Assembly: GCA_048594975.1 (NCBI GenBank)
Contig: JBMDXQ010000088.1
Span: forward strand, 1 to 64,000
Source: JBMDXB01 sp048594975
GTDB taxonomy: Bacteria; Acidobacteriota; Vicinamibacteria; Vicinamibacterales; 2-12-FULL-66-21
Direction: 5' to 3'
Length of the DNA: 64,000 nt
Shown one piece after another: positions 16,900-25,323 of the stretch; position 1 is the first letter of the stretch; every line of letters starts with the position of its first letter. The position numbers were made by a program, and so were the translations under genes. Below the pieces are notes generated by a model. That model made no database searches, was not told where the DNA came from, and saw nothing but the letters and a program-made list of their open reading frames with translations.

Positions 16900-16929
16900 T
16901 CGTCTCCACTGGCGCGCTCCACCATCGCA

Positions 16930-17091
16930 CATCAACAGCACAGCGCTCGCTTCAGCTCTCTTGCTGTCGCTCTCGTCGAAGGGTTCCATCGCATCGCCTT
17001 CGAAGTCTCGGACCTCGACCAGGAAGTCGCGAGGTACTTCCTTCGCCGGAATCGGTCCGCCGGCGCTACGCGCTTTCGAACAGGCCGATGA
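16930..17091 (+). pseudogene. possible VOC-domain remnant
   Basis: One + frame reads SLAVALVEGFHRIAFEVSDL and continues DQEVARYFLRR before becoming random and stopping at 17089-17091. HRIAFEVSDLDxEVAR is typical of the second half of a vicinal-oxygen-chelate domain. There is no start codon and the match is short. It lies directly next to an intact VOC gene on the other strand. Confidence 0.35.
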
Positions 17092-17440
17092 CGTTCCCCT
17101 CGGTGTCGGCGATGCGCGCGTAGGCGCCCATGCCCGGAATAGGCGTCCGCGGCGTCACGACCCGGCCTCCCGCTGCCGTGGCCTTCGCGACGGCCTCGCT
17201 CACCGACGTCACGCCGATGTAGATTGCCGGATTCGGCGCCTCGCGCGGACGCTGGAACAGGCCGCCGTTGATCGCGCCGGGTTCCTTCGGCATCTGTCGT
17301 TCATCGACCTCCGCGGTCGTGGCCAGGACGTAGTTCATCTCGGGCATGTCCACCAGCCGCCAGCCGAAGCAATCGGCGTAGAACTTCATCGCCCGCTGCT
17401 TGTCGTCGAAGGGGATTTCGAAGTGTACGACTTTGTCCAT
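17066..17440 (-). CDS. VOC family protein (glyoxalase-like)
   Basis: 124 residues covering one complete VOC unit of two beta-alpha-beta-beta-beta modules: MDKVVHFEIPFDDKQRAMKF at the start, YIGVTSVSEAVAKATAAGG at the second module and IADTEGNVIGLFE at the end, where the final E is the usual metal ligand. The FYADCFGWRL motif is common in the PhnB/glyoxalase-like branch. The substrate is unknown; such proteins cover lyases, dioxygenases and antibiotic-binding proteins. A single gene on the minus strand, divergent from the PQQ-type propeller gene. Confidence 0.85.
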   Translation of the reverse strand: MDKVVHFEIPFDDKQRAMKFYADCFGWRLVDMPEMNYVLATTAEVDERQMPKEPGAINGGLFQRPREAPNPAIYIGVTSVSEAVAKATAAGGRVVTPRTPIPGMGAYARIADTEGNVIGLFESA

Positions 17441-17696
17441 GCGATCCTCGCTTCTGGTCGTTGCACGCGGCGCGGCGCGTCGGTGCTAACGCGTGGGAGT
17501 CTACGACAGCTCCGCCGGCGGACCAAGTCCCGGCCGAACCGCCGGCTTGCACCGCACGGGGCGGTGACGCGTTCAGGGACTGGAGGCGGGAAGCGCCGCG
17601 GGTCGAACTCGCGCGTTTGGCGCCGGTTCGCGAGGCAACCGTGCGGCGGGTGCCCCTATGATGAGGAACGTCGCGGCAGCGACGTTGTCGGTCAGA

Positions 17697-19067
17697 ATGT
17701 CCCTCGCGATGCGTACCGCTGTGTCCGCGCTGCTCCTCCTGCTCGCCTCGACGACGATGGCCGCGAACTGGCCCCAGTGGCGCGGCCCGGGCGGCCTCGG
17801 CGTGTCAGCCGAGTCCGGCCTGCCGACCGCGTGGAGCGCGAGCGAGAACATCGCATGGAGCGCGACGCTTGCCGGCCTCGGATCCTCGTCGCCGATCGTC
17901 TGGGCCGACCAGGTGTTCGTCACCTCGCAAGCCGGGCGGGCGCGGCAACTGAGCGGCTCGCATCCCCTGCTGGCGCGCGACGACGCGGCGCTGGTCGCCC
18001 GTGAGACGCCCATCGGTGGCGAGCGGGGCGACCGCTCCGGCGCCGCCGCTGCGATTCAGCTCGCGGTCGAGTCCTTCGGCCTCGCCGACGGCGTCCGCCG
18101 GTGGCAGTACCGCGTCGAGGCTGAAGGACCGTTCCCCGATCTCCACGAGAAGCACAACCTCGCGACCCCGACGCCGGTCACCGACGGCCGGTACCTCTTC
18201 GCCTGGTTCGGGACGGGCCAGCTCGTCGCGCTCGATCTGGCCGGGACCCTCGTGTGGACGCGCCACCTCGGCAGGGAGTATTCACCGTTCGACATCAACT
18301 GGGGTCACGGCAGCTCCCCCGTGCTCTACCGGGACCTGGTGATCCTGCTGTGCGATCACGCGTCGCAGTCCTACCTGCTCGCGCTTGATGCGCGTACAGG
18401 CCGGCAGCGGTGGAAGACCCATCGGGGGACGGGCCGGGTGTCGTTCAGCACGCCGCTCCTCGTTCGCGGGCCCGGCGGCGACGAGCTCGTCGTCAACTCG
18501 AGCGAGCGCATCGACGCCTACGATCCGGTGACGGGCGCACTGCTGTGGCATGCCGACTCGCCCCGGCAGACGCCCGTCCCATCGGCCGTGTTTCACGAGG
18601 GCGTGATCTACATGACGCGCGGATATCGGAACAGCCCGTACCTCGCGTTGCGTCCCGGCGGCCGCGGCGACGTGTCAGCCACCCACGTCATCTGGCGCGC
18701 GCCGGCTGGCGGGTCGTACGTCTCGTCGCTCGTCCACTCCGGCGGATTGCTGTACCTGACCAACGACGTCGGCGTCCTCACGTGCGCCGACGCGCGGACC
18801 GGGGAGCGAGTCTGGCAGGCGCGCCTCGACGGCGTGTTCTTCGCCTCGCCGGTCGCGGCTGACGGCAAGATCTACTTCGTCAGCCAGACGGGAGAGACGG
18901 TCGTCGTCAAGGCCGGGCGCACGCCGGAGATCCTCGCGCGCAACGATCTCGGCGAGCGGTTCGTCGCGTCGCCGGCGATCGCGGCAGGACGGATCCTCCT
19001 TCGCAGCGACGCGCGGCTCTTCGCGATCGGCACCGGCACCGTCCATCCGCCACGGCAGCCGTCATGA
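17697..19067 (+). CDS. exported PQQ-type beta-propeller protein
   Basis: About 456 residues from the ATG at 17697; the ATG at 17709 gives an equally good signal peptide (MRTAVSALLLLLASTTMA) and 17658 is also open. The mature protein starts ANWPQWRGPGGLGVS, the usual opening of the PQQ-binding-like propeller family. It goes on with repeated blades of the type GQLVALDLAGTLVWTRHLG, LLALDARTGRQRWKTHRGTG and LTCADARTGERVWQARLDG. The best-known relatives are BamB and quinoprotein dehydrogenases, but the dehydrogenase-specific residues are not seen, so it is more likely a binding or scaffold protein in the periplasm. Confidence 0.82.
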   Translation: MSLAMRTAVSALLLLLASTTMAANWPQWRGPGGLGVSAESGLPTAWSASENIAWSATLAGLGSSSPIVWADQVFVTSQAGRARQLSGSHPLLARDDAALVARETPIGGERGDRSGAAAAIQLAVESFGLADGVRRWQYRVEAEGPFPDLHEKHNLATPTPVTDGRYLFAWFGTGQLVALDLAGTLVWTRHLGREYSPFDINWGHGSSPVLYRDLVILLCDHASQSYLLALDARTGRQRWKTHRGTGRVSFSTPLLVRGPGGDELVVNSSERIDAYDPVTGALLWHADSPRQTPVPSAVFHEGVIYMTRGYRNSPYLALRPGGRGDVSATHVIWRAPAGGSYVSSLVHSGGLLYLTNDVGVLTCADARTGERVWQARLDGVFFASPVAADGKIYFVSQTGETVVVKAGRTPEILARNDLGERFVASPAIAAGRILLRSDARLFAIGTGTVHPPRQPS

Positions 19068-19266
19068 GACGAAGTGACGGCAGAACCGGGAGCCTGTCGC
19101 AGGCGACTCGACCTCGACGCGGCCAACGCATCGCCTTTCTGCGGCCCGTGGAGCGACTTCGCCCGTCGATCGGCCGTGGCACCGTATCATGATATCAATC
19201 GCGTTGATCGCGGGTGGAGCTCACTGACTTTCGCGGAGCGCTCTGGCGCAGCCAGTCGATGCGATC

Positions 19267-20208
19267 GTGAACGTGCGTGCCATTCTCAGCCCGGTGGACT
19301 TCTCCGAGCATTCGCGCCACGCCCTCCGCTGGGCCGGCGCGTTCGCGGCGCGATTCCATTGCCGGTTGACCATCCTCGGCGTTGTCGATTCGCTGCTGGC
19401 GGAAGCCGCGAGGATCCGGTTGGGCCGCGATCTGGCAGCAGAAACCGAACCGGCATTGCGCGAGTTCGTCGCGGCCACCTGGCCGGACGGGATGGACACG
19501 TCGCTGCAGCCGGCCTTCGAGACGGCGACCGGTGATTCGGCCGACGCGATACTCGACGCGGCGACTGCAGACGGCTCCGACCTGATCGTCATGGGGACGC
19601 AGGGCCTTGGCGGTTTCCGGAAGTGGCTGCTCGGATCGACGACGGAGCGGCTCCTGCGGCGGACGCACGTGCCGGTCCTGGCGGTTCCGCTCGCGGCCGC
19701 ATCCGAGGGCGCCGCCTCCGACGCGGGCTTCGTCTCCCGGGTTCTGGCCGCCACGGACTTCAGCGACGCGTCGGTGGCGGCGGCGACGATCGCTGCGCAG
19801 CTCGCGTCGGCGTTTTCCGCGCAGCTCACCCTCGCGCATATCGTCGAACCTTTGAGCGTGCCGCCGCAATGGCGGCCGCTCGTCGACGACGCCGATGAGA
19901 CCCGTGTCGGCGCGTCCCGGTCCCGGCTGAGAGCGCTGGCCGGGCAGATCTGCGGCGATCAGAATTGCGACCAGGTCGTGGCCGTGGGTCGGGCGGCAGA
20001 GCTGATCGGCTCCGTCGCTGCTGAGTGCCGGGCGCAGATCGTTGTCATGGGCCTTGCAAGCGACCGCGGTGCGTTCGCGCCGCGTCCGGGGTCGATCGCG
20101 TATCGCGTGTTGTGCGCCACCACGATTCCGGTGCTCGTGGTGCCCGTCGCTCATGGCGGGAAGTCCGTCGAGGTGGCCACGACGGCGGTCGAGTTCAAGA
20201 GGCAATGA
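19267..20208 (+). CDS. tandem universal stress protein
   Basis: 313 residues with two UspA domains. The first has MGTQGLGGFRKWLLGSTTER followed by VPVLAVP, matching the ATP-binding pattern G-x2-G-x9-G-S/T. The second starts at about residue 155 (VLAATDFSDASVAAATIAAQ) and ends VMGLASDRGAF...TTIPVLVVP, where the glycine pattern is weaker. The start is the GTG at 19267 (MNVRAILSPVDFSEHSRHAL). Such proteins help survival under stress through ATP binding and are cytoplasmic. Its stop overlaps the first possible start of the next gene, so it probably forms an operon with the flavin reductase that follows. Confidence 0.88.
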   Translation: MNVRAILSPVDFSEHSRHALRWAGAFAARFHCRLTILGVVDSLLAEAARIRLGRDLAAETEPALREFVAATWPDGMDTSLQPAFETATGDSADAILDAATADGSDLIVMGTQGLGGFRKWLLGSTTERLLRRTHVPVLAVPLAAASEGAASDAGFVSRVLAATDFSDASVAAATIAAQLASAFSAQLTLAHIVEPLSVPPQWRPLVDDADETRVGASRSRLRALAGQICGDQNCDQVVAVGRAAELIGSVAAECRAQIVVMGLASDRGAFAPRPGSIAYRVLCATTIPVLVVPVAHGGKSVEVATTAVEFKRQ

Positions 20209-20258
20209 TGCACGCACCGGCGCCGTCGCCGGCGCCGGCTCCGACGAAAGGACGCCGC

Positions 20259-20822
20259 ATGGCGGCGATCATCGGGCTCTGCGGCAGTCTGCGGCGCGGA
20301 TCGTTCAACCTCATGCTGCTGCGCGCAGCCGTCGACGCGGCTCCTCCCGGCACCTCCATCGAGCCCGAGTCCATCCGCGGAATCCCTCTCTACGATGGCG
20401 ATGTCGAAGCGGAGCACGGCGTCCCGGCGGCCGTGCAGCGGCTCAAGGATCGGATCGCTGCCGCCGACGGCCTGCTGATCGTGACGCCGGAATACAACAA
20501 CTCGATGCCAGGCGCGCTGAAGAACGCCATCGACTGGCTCTCCCGCCCGCCGGGTGACATCCCGCGGGTATTCCGCGGCAGGCCGGTCGCCCTCATGGGC
20601 GCGACGCCGGGGCCCGGCGGAACAGCGTTGTCACAGGCGGCATGGCTGCCCGTCCTGCGAACGCTCGGCATGCGGCCCTGGTTCGAAGGGCGCGTGCTGA
20701 TGTCCGGTGCCGGCAAGGCCTTCGACGCCGATGGTCGGATCGTCGACGGTGCGACGCGGGATCGCCTCGGCACGTTCCTCGAGGGTTTTGCCGCGTTCGT
20801 AGACATGCAGCGGCGCCGATAG
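20259..20822 (+). CDS. NADPH-dependent FMN reductase family protein
   Basis: 187 residues from the ATG at 20259, which has GAAAGGA upstream; an ATG at 20205, overlapping the stop of the stress-protein gene, would add 18 Pro/Ala-rich residues. Flavodoxin-like fold: IIGLCGSLRRGSFNLMLLRA for phosphate binding and TPEYNNSMPGALKNAIDWLS for the flavin ring, as in ChrR/YieF and azoreductase-type enzymes. These reduce quinones, chromate or azo dyes with NAD(P)H, protecting against redox stress. Placed between a universal stress protein and a ring-cleaving-dioxygenase-like VOC gene, an association also seen in quinone-detoxification operons. Confidence 0.87.
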   Translation: MAAIIGLCGSLRRGSFNLMLLRAAVDAAPPGTSIEPESIRGIPLYDGDVEAEHGVPAAVQRLKDRIAAADGLLIVTPEYNNSMPGALKNAIDWLSRPPGDIPRVFRGRPVALMGATPGPGGTALSQAAWLPVLRTLGMRPWFEGRVLMSGAGKAFDADGRIVDGATRDRLGTFLEGFAAFVDMQRRR

Positions 20823-20873
20823 AGGGTTCCGCCTTGCTCTTCAGCTTCGACGGGAAACCAGGAGCGCGTCATC

Positions 20874-21824
20874 ATGGAACTGCTCGGCATCCATCACCTT
20901 ACCGCCGTTTCCGCCGCCATCCGCGACAACCGCCGCTTCTACACCGAGGTGCTGGGCATGCGGCTGGTCAAGCGCTCGGTGAACCAGGACGATGTCAGCG
21001 CCTACCATCTGTTCTACGCCGATGCGAAAGGCAGCCCCGGGACCGACCTCACGTTCTTCGACTGGCCAGTCCCCCGCGAGCGCCGCGGCACGCGCAGCAT
21101 CGTCCGCACCTGCCTGCGGGTGCGGGGCGTGAACGCTCTGAAGTGGTGGACGCAACGCTTCGACGAGCAGCGTGTCCCGCACGGGGAAATCTTCGAACGC
21201 GACGGCCGGCTCACGCTCCGCTTCGAAGACCCGGAAGGCCAGCGGCTGGCGCTCGTGGACGACGGCGGCGCCGGCGATCCGCCGGTACCCTGGGACCGCA
21301 GCCCGGTGCCCCGCGAGCATCAGATCCGCGGGCTTGGCCCCATCGTCATCAGCATTCCGACGCTGAACCCGACCGACGCGCTGTTGACGCGCGTGTTCAA
21401 CATGCGCCCGGTGCGTGACTGCCCTCACCCCGACAACCCGGGCACGCGCGTGCACGTGTTCGAGATGGCAGGCGGAGGCCCGCACGCCGAGCTGCACATC
21501 GCCGTGCAGCCCGACCTGCCGGTGGCCCGCCAGGGCGCGGGCGGCGTCCACCACGTGGCCTTCCGCACGCCAGACGCCGACTACGACGGCTGGGCCGAAC
21601 GACTGAACGAGTTCGACGTGCCGAACAGCGGCAAGGTCGATCGCTTCTGGTTCCGCAGTCTGTACGTGCGTGAGCCGAACGGCGTGCTGTTCGAGATCGC
21701 GACCGACGGTCCGGGGTTCGCGGTCGACGAGGACCCCGCCACGCTGGGAGAGAAAGTGGTGCTGCCGCCGTTTCTCGAGCCCTACCGCCGGCAGATTGTC
21801 GCCAACCTCAAACCCCTCGACTGA
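20874..21824 (+). CDS. ring-cleaving dioxygenase-like VOC protein (MhqO type)
   Basis: 316 residues with two VOC units: the first opens MELLGIHHLTAVSAAIRDNR (metal-ligand histidine in GIHHLT), the second has GAGGVHHVAFRTPDADYDGW, and the last ligand glutamate is in NGVLFEIATDGPGF. This is the layout of the YdfO/YkcA/MhqO group, implicated in hydroquinone and quinone breakdown. The metal site looks complete. It follows the flavin reductase by 51 bases on the same strand, so the pair may deal with quinones together. Confidence 0.88.
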   Translation: MELLGIHHLTAVSAAIRDNRRFYTEVLGMRLVKRSVNQDDVSAYHLFYADAKGSPGTDLTFFDWPVPRERRGTRSIVRTCLRVRGVNALKWWTQRFDEQRVPHGEIFERDGRLTLRFEDPEGQRLALVDDGGAGDPPVPWDRSPVPREHQIRGLGPIVISIPTLNPTDALLTRVFNMRPVRDCPHPDNPGTRVHVFEMAGGGPHAELHIAVQPDLPVARQGAGGVHHVAFRTPDADYDGWAERLNEFDVPNSGKVDRFWFRSLYVREPNGVLFEIATDGPGFAVDEDPATLGEKVVLPPFLEPYRRQIVANLKPLD

Positions 21825-21933
21825 GGGCGGGCGCCGGATTGCGCCGGGCCTCACGGTGAAGGAACTCCGGCGGGGAAGTGGCGATTGGGCAGGGCCTTGC
21901 GGCATTCTCACGCTCGCGTGGTACCGTGTTCTC

Positions 21934-23280
21934 ATGACCATGCACGTCACCGGCGCCTCGTCGCTCGACCGATCGGCCTTCGTATCCTGGTATCGCCGCA
22001 ACCGCGAGCGGTCGCGGATGCTCTTCGATCTGCTGGTGGACGACGCGTACTACAGCCAGCCGATCGCGCTTCGCCATCCCATCGTGTTCTACGAAGGGCA
22101 CCTGCCGGCGTTCAGCTTCAACACGCTGGTGAAGAAGGCGCTCGGCGGATCGGGCATCGACGCCCGGCTGGAGCAGCTGTTCGCCCGCGGCATCGATCCG
22201 GGCGAAGCGGACGTGGCATCGCAGCCGGCCCGTGACGTCTGGCCGGGCCGGGATCTCGTTCGCCGGTTCGTCGAGGAGGCGGATCGGCGCGTGCTCGACG
22301 TGCTGGAACGCGAAGAGCTCGACCGTCCGGGGCATCCGTTGCTGCATCGCTCGGAAGCGGTGTTTGCGATTCTCGAACACGAGGCGATGCACCAGGAGAC
22401 GCTCCTCTACATGTGGCACCGCCTGCCATTCGAGGAGAAGCGGAAGCCGGCCGGGTACTCGCCTCGGGTGGACGGGCGGGTGCCAGCTCCCGAACGTGTC
22501 GGTGTGCCCGGCGGACGGGCCACCCTCGGCGTGGATGAGACCGCCGTTCCGTTCGGGTGGGACAACGAGCGTCCGGGCCATACCGTGGACGTGCCGCCGT
22601 TCTCGATCGACCGTCACGACGTGACGAACGCCGCCTTCCTCGGGTTCGTGGAGGCGGGCGGATACGCGGACCGGCAATGGTGGCGGCCCGACGACTGGGC
22701 GTGGATCCGGCAGGAGCGGATCACGCATCCGCTTTTCTGGGAGCAGCACGACGGTCGCTGGTACTGGCGGGGCATGTTCGAGTTGATCCCGCTGCCCCTC
22801 TCGTGGCCGGTGTACGTCAGCTTCGCCGAGGCGAGCGCGTTCTGCCGGTGGCGTGGCGTACGGCTGCCGACGGAAGCGGAGTTCCAGCGCGCCGCGTACG
22901 GGACGCCGCAGGGCGCCGAGCGCCGCTACCCCTGGGGCGACACGGAACCAGGGAGCGGCCGTGGCGTTTTCGATTTCACGAGCTGGGACCCCGAGCCAGC
23001 GGGGACTCATCCGCAGGGCGGCAGCGCGTGGGGGGTGGACGATCTCGTCGGCAACGGCTGGGAGTGGACGAGCACGCCGTTCGCGCCGTTCCCCGGCTTC
23101 GAACCTCTGCCCTCGTATCCCGAGTACTCGGCGGATTTCTTCGACGAGGAGCACTTCGTCATAAAGGGCGCATCGCCGGCGACGGCCCGGGAGCTGCTGC
23201 GCCCGAGCTTCCGCAACTGGTTCCGGGCGCGGTATCCCTACCTCTATGCGACGTTTCGCGGCGCACAGGACGCTCGATGA
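21934..23280 (+). CDS. egtB: ergothioneine synthase EgtB-like (iron-dependent sulfoxide synthase)
   Basis: 448 residues. The N-terminal DinB-type domain carries the three predicted iron ligands: H56 in YEGHLPAF, and H149 and H153 in LEHEAMHQETL. The C-terminal formylglycine-generating-enzyme-like domain (about 195-448) has SIDRHDVTNAAFLGFVEAGG, RLPTEAEFQRAAYG and GNGWEWTSTPF. EgtB joins a sulfur donor to N-alpha-trimethylhistidine using O2. Its ATG at 21934 is preferred over a frame open far upstream. Its stop overlaps the ATG of the EgtD gene by four bases (ATGA), so the two are translated together. No egtA or egtC is nearby, which suggests a cysteine-using type as known for Chloracidobacterium EgtB; that is inference. 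Confidence 0.9.
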   Translation: MTMHVTGASSLDRSAFVSWYRRNRERSRMLFDLLVDDAYYSQPIALRHPIVFYEGHLPAFSFNTLVKKALGGSGIDARLEQLFARGIDPGEADVASQPARDVWPGRDLVRRFVEEADRRVLDVLEREELDRPGHPLLHRSEAVFAILEHEAMHQETLLYMWHRLPFEEKRKPAGYSPRVDGRVPAPERVGVPGGRATLGVDETAVPFGWDNERPGHTVDVPPFSIDRHDVTNAAFLGFVEAGGYADRQWWRPDDWAWIRQERITHPLFWEQHDGRWYWRGMFELIPLPLSWPVYVSFAEASAFCRWRGVRLPTEAEFQRAAYGTPQGAERRYPWGDTEPGSGRGVFDFTSWDPEPAGTHPQGGSAWGVDDLVGNGWEWTSTPFAPFPGFEPLPSYPEYSADFFDEEHFVIKGASPATARELLRPSFRNWFRARYPYLYATFRGAQDAR

Positions 23281-24266
23281 GACGTGGACGCGCGACATTC
23301 CTTCGTCCCGGGGAGCAGACGGCGCAACGCGCGCAGTTCGCCGCCGACGTCCAGTACTACCTGACGCAGCGTCCGCGGCAGCTGCCTTCGCGCTATCTCT
23401 ACGATTCGCTCGGGTCGGCGCTCTTCGAGGCGATCTGCCGGCTTCCTTGGTACCGCATCACCCGCGCCGAGGAGCGCCTGCTCGCCGGGCACGGCGCCGC
23501 CGCCCTGCGCCGCGTCGCCCCCCTCTCGGCGATCGTGGAGCTCGGGTCGGGCAGCGGCGAAAAACTCAGGATCCTGCTCGGGCAGGGCAGCGCACGGACC
23601 TCGCCGCTGGACGTCCACCTGGTGGACGTCTCGTCCAGCGCGCTCGAAACCTCGGCGCGCGCGCTCGAATCCGCGGAGGAGGTGCGGGTCACGACCCACC
23701 AGTCGTCCTACGAGGAAGGGTTGCGCGACGTCCGCGAGCATCTCGAGGGTGACGGTCGTACGCTGGTACTGTTTCTGGGGTCGAACATCGGCAACTACGA
23801 TCCGCCCGGCGCCAACGCCCTGCTGCGCGGCATTCGCAGCCATCTCGGCGCGGGAGACGCGCTCCTGCTCGGCGCGGATCTGGTGAAGTCGGAGCGCGAG
23901 CTGCTGCTCGCCTACGACGACCCGCTGGGCGTGACCGCCGCCTTCAACCGCAACCTGCTCGTCCGCCTCAACCGCGAACTCGGCGGCAACATCGACGTCG
24001 GGGCGTTCGCGCACCAGGCGGTCTGGAACGCCGCAGAGTCGCGCATCGAAATGCACCTGGTTGCGCGATCGCGGCAGGAGGTCCGCGTCGAGGCGGCGCA
24101 GCTCGCGTTCACCATGGAGCCGGGCGAGCGCATCTGGACCGAGAGCTCCTACAAGTACCGGCCCGAGGATGTCGCGCGGCTCGTCGACGCTGCGGGATTC
24201 TGCGTCGCCGAGCAGTGGGTGGAGACCGAGGATCGGTTCGCGCTGACGCTCGCCGAAGCGGTCTGA
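23277..24266 (+). CDS. egtD: L-histidine N-alpha-methyltransferase EgtD
   Basis: 329 residues, the normal EgtD length. Signatures: RYLYDSLGSALFEAICRLPW with ITRAEE (the EgtD N-terminal pattern), the SAM site VELGSGSGEKLRILL, then LFLGSNIGNYDPPGAN and LLGADLVKSERELLLAYDD. It adds three methyl groups to the alpha-amino group of histidine to make hercynine, the substrate of EgtB. The start ATG at 23277 overlaps the egtB stop, which both fixes the start and shows coupling. It ends eight bases from the convergent UBP zinc-finger gene. Confidence 0.94.
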   Translation: MRRGRATFLRPGEQTAQRAQFAADVQYYLTQRPRQLPSRYLYDSLGSALFEAICRLPWYRITRAEERLLAGHGAAALRRVAPLSAIVELGSGSGEKLRILLGQGSARTSPLDVHLVDVSSSALETSARALESAEEVRVTTHQSSYEEGLRDVREHLEGDGRTLVLFLGSNIGNYDPPGANALLRGIRSHLGAGDALLLGADLVKSERELLLAYDDPLGVTAAFNRNLLVRLNRELGGNIDVGAFAHQAVWNAAESRIEMHLVARSRQEVRVEAAQLAFTMEPGERIWTESSYKYRPEDVARLVDAAGFCVAEQWVETEDRFALTLAEAV

Positions 24267-24274
24267 TCGTCCAA

Positions 24275-24541
24275 TCAGAATCCGCTGAACACGTCGTCGG
24301 GAAAGCAGTACAGCCAGCGCTCGCCTGGTTCGGCGGACGAGATCACGGGATGATGCTCCGCGCGCGCGTGCCGGCTGGCATGCCGGTTGGGTGACGAGTC
24401 GCAGCACAGGGTCACGCCGCACGTCTGGCACGTCCGCAGATGGACCCACCGATCGCCCGTCTTCACGCACTCCTCGCACTGGCGGGCGCGCGCCGTCCTG
24501 ACCTCGACGACGGCGTCGATGTGCGCGCAGGTGTCTGTCAT
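24275..24541 (-). CDS. UBP-type zinc finger protein
   Basis: 88 residues, MTDTCAHIDAVVEV onward. The metal pattern is CEEC-x-K-TGDRWVHLRTCQTCG with CCDSSPNRHASRHARAEHHP, the UBP-type (ZnF-UBP) fold otherwise used in eukaryotes to bind the free ubiquitin C-terminus. Bacterial copies of this single domain are widespread, of unknown role, and cannot act on ubiquitin here. The gene is divergent from the ABC ATPase gene with only 23 bases between start codons, so they must share a very compact promoter region. It is wedged inside the ergothioneine locus. Confidence 0.85.
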   Translation of the reverse strand: MTDTCAHIDAVVEVRTARARQCEECVKTGDRWVHLRTCQTCGVTLCCDSSPNRHASRHARAEHHPVISSAEPGERWLYCFPDDVFSGF

Positions 24542-24564
24542 AATCCTCACGCTATCACGCGCCG

Positions 24565-25323
24565 ATGCACGGCACACCCGTCCGATTCGAGGAGGTGGAA
24601 TTCCGCCACGGCGGCCGGCCGCCGGTGCTCAGGCGACTCACCCTGTCGGTGGACGAGGCGGAGACGGTCGCGCTCGTTGGCCGGAGCGGCGCGGGGAAGA
24701 GCACGCTCCTCAAGCTCGTCAACCGGCTGCTGACGCCGTCGGCCGGCCGCGTCATCGTCGAAGGCCGCGACACCCGCGAGTGGGACCCGATCCGGCTGAG
24801 ACGCCGGGTGGGGTACGTGATCCAGGACGTGGGGCTGTTCCCGCACATGACGGTCGCGGAGAACGTCGCCGTGGTACCGCGGCTCGAGGGCTGGCCGGAC
24901 GCACGCGTGACCGAGCGCACGCGGGAGCTGCTCGACCTTGTCGGCCTCCCGGCCGCCGAGTACGGCACGCGGCGGCCGCACGAGCTGTCCGGCGGGCAGC
25001 GACAGCGGGTGGGCGTGGCGCGTGCCCTGGCGATCGACCCGCCGATCCTCCTGATGGACGAGCCGTTCGGCGCGCTCGACCCGTTGACGCGCAGCGAGGT
25101 ACGGCGCGAATTCACTCGCCTCGCACAGCGCCTGCGCACCACGGTGCTGGTGGTCACGCACGACATCGGAGAGGCCTTCGCGCTCGGCGGCCGCGTGGGC
25201 GTGCTCGACGCGGGCGAGCTGATCGCGTTCGATACGCCATCACGGATTGGCGGGTCGAAGGACGCGCGCGTCCGGTCGCTCGTCGAGACGCTGCCGGCAG
25301 TGCGCGCGGCGAGCGAGCACTGA
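24565..25323 (+). CDS. ABC transporter ATPase, quaternary-amine type (EgtV-like)
   Basis: 252 residues. Walker A GRSGAGKST (39-47), Q-loop VIQDVGLFPHMT, signature LSGGQRQRVGVARALA, Walker B ILLMDEPFGALDP and H-switch VVTHDIGEAF. It matches the ProV/OpuCA branch for betaine-type compounds, but lacks the C-terminal CBS pair of many OpuCA proteins. Its stop (TGA 25321-25323) overlaps the ATG of the permease gene. Downstream of egtB-egtD and paired with a permease-binding-protein fusion, it fits EgtV of the ergothioneine uptake system; classical osmoprotectant uptake remains possible. Confidence 0.88.
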   Translation: MHGTPVRFEEVEFRHGGRPPVLRRLTLSVDEAETVALVGRSGAGKSTLLKLVNRLLTPSAGRVIVEGRDTREWDPIRLRRRVGYVIQDVGLFPHMTVAENVAVVPRLEGWPDARVTERTRELLDLVGLPAAEYGTRRPHELSGGQRQRVGVARALAIDPPILLMDEPFGALDPLTRSEVRREFTRLAQRLRTTVLVVTHDIGEAFALGGRVGVLDAGELIAFDTPSRIGGSKDARVRSLVETLPAVRAASEH

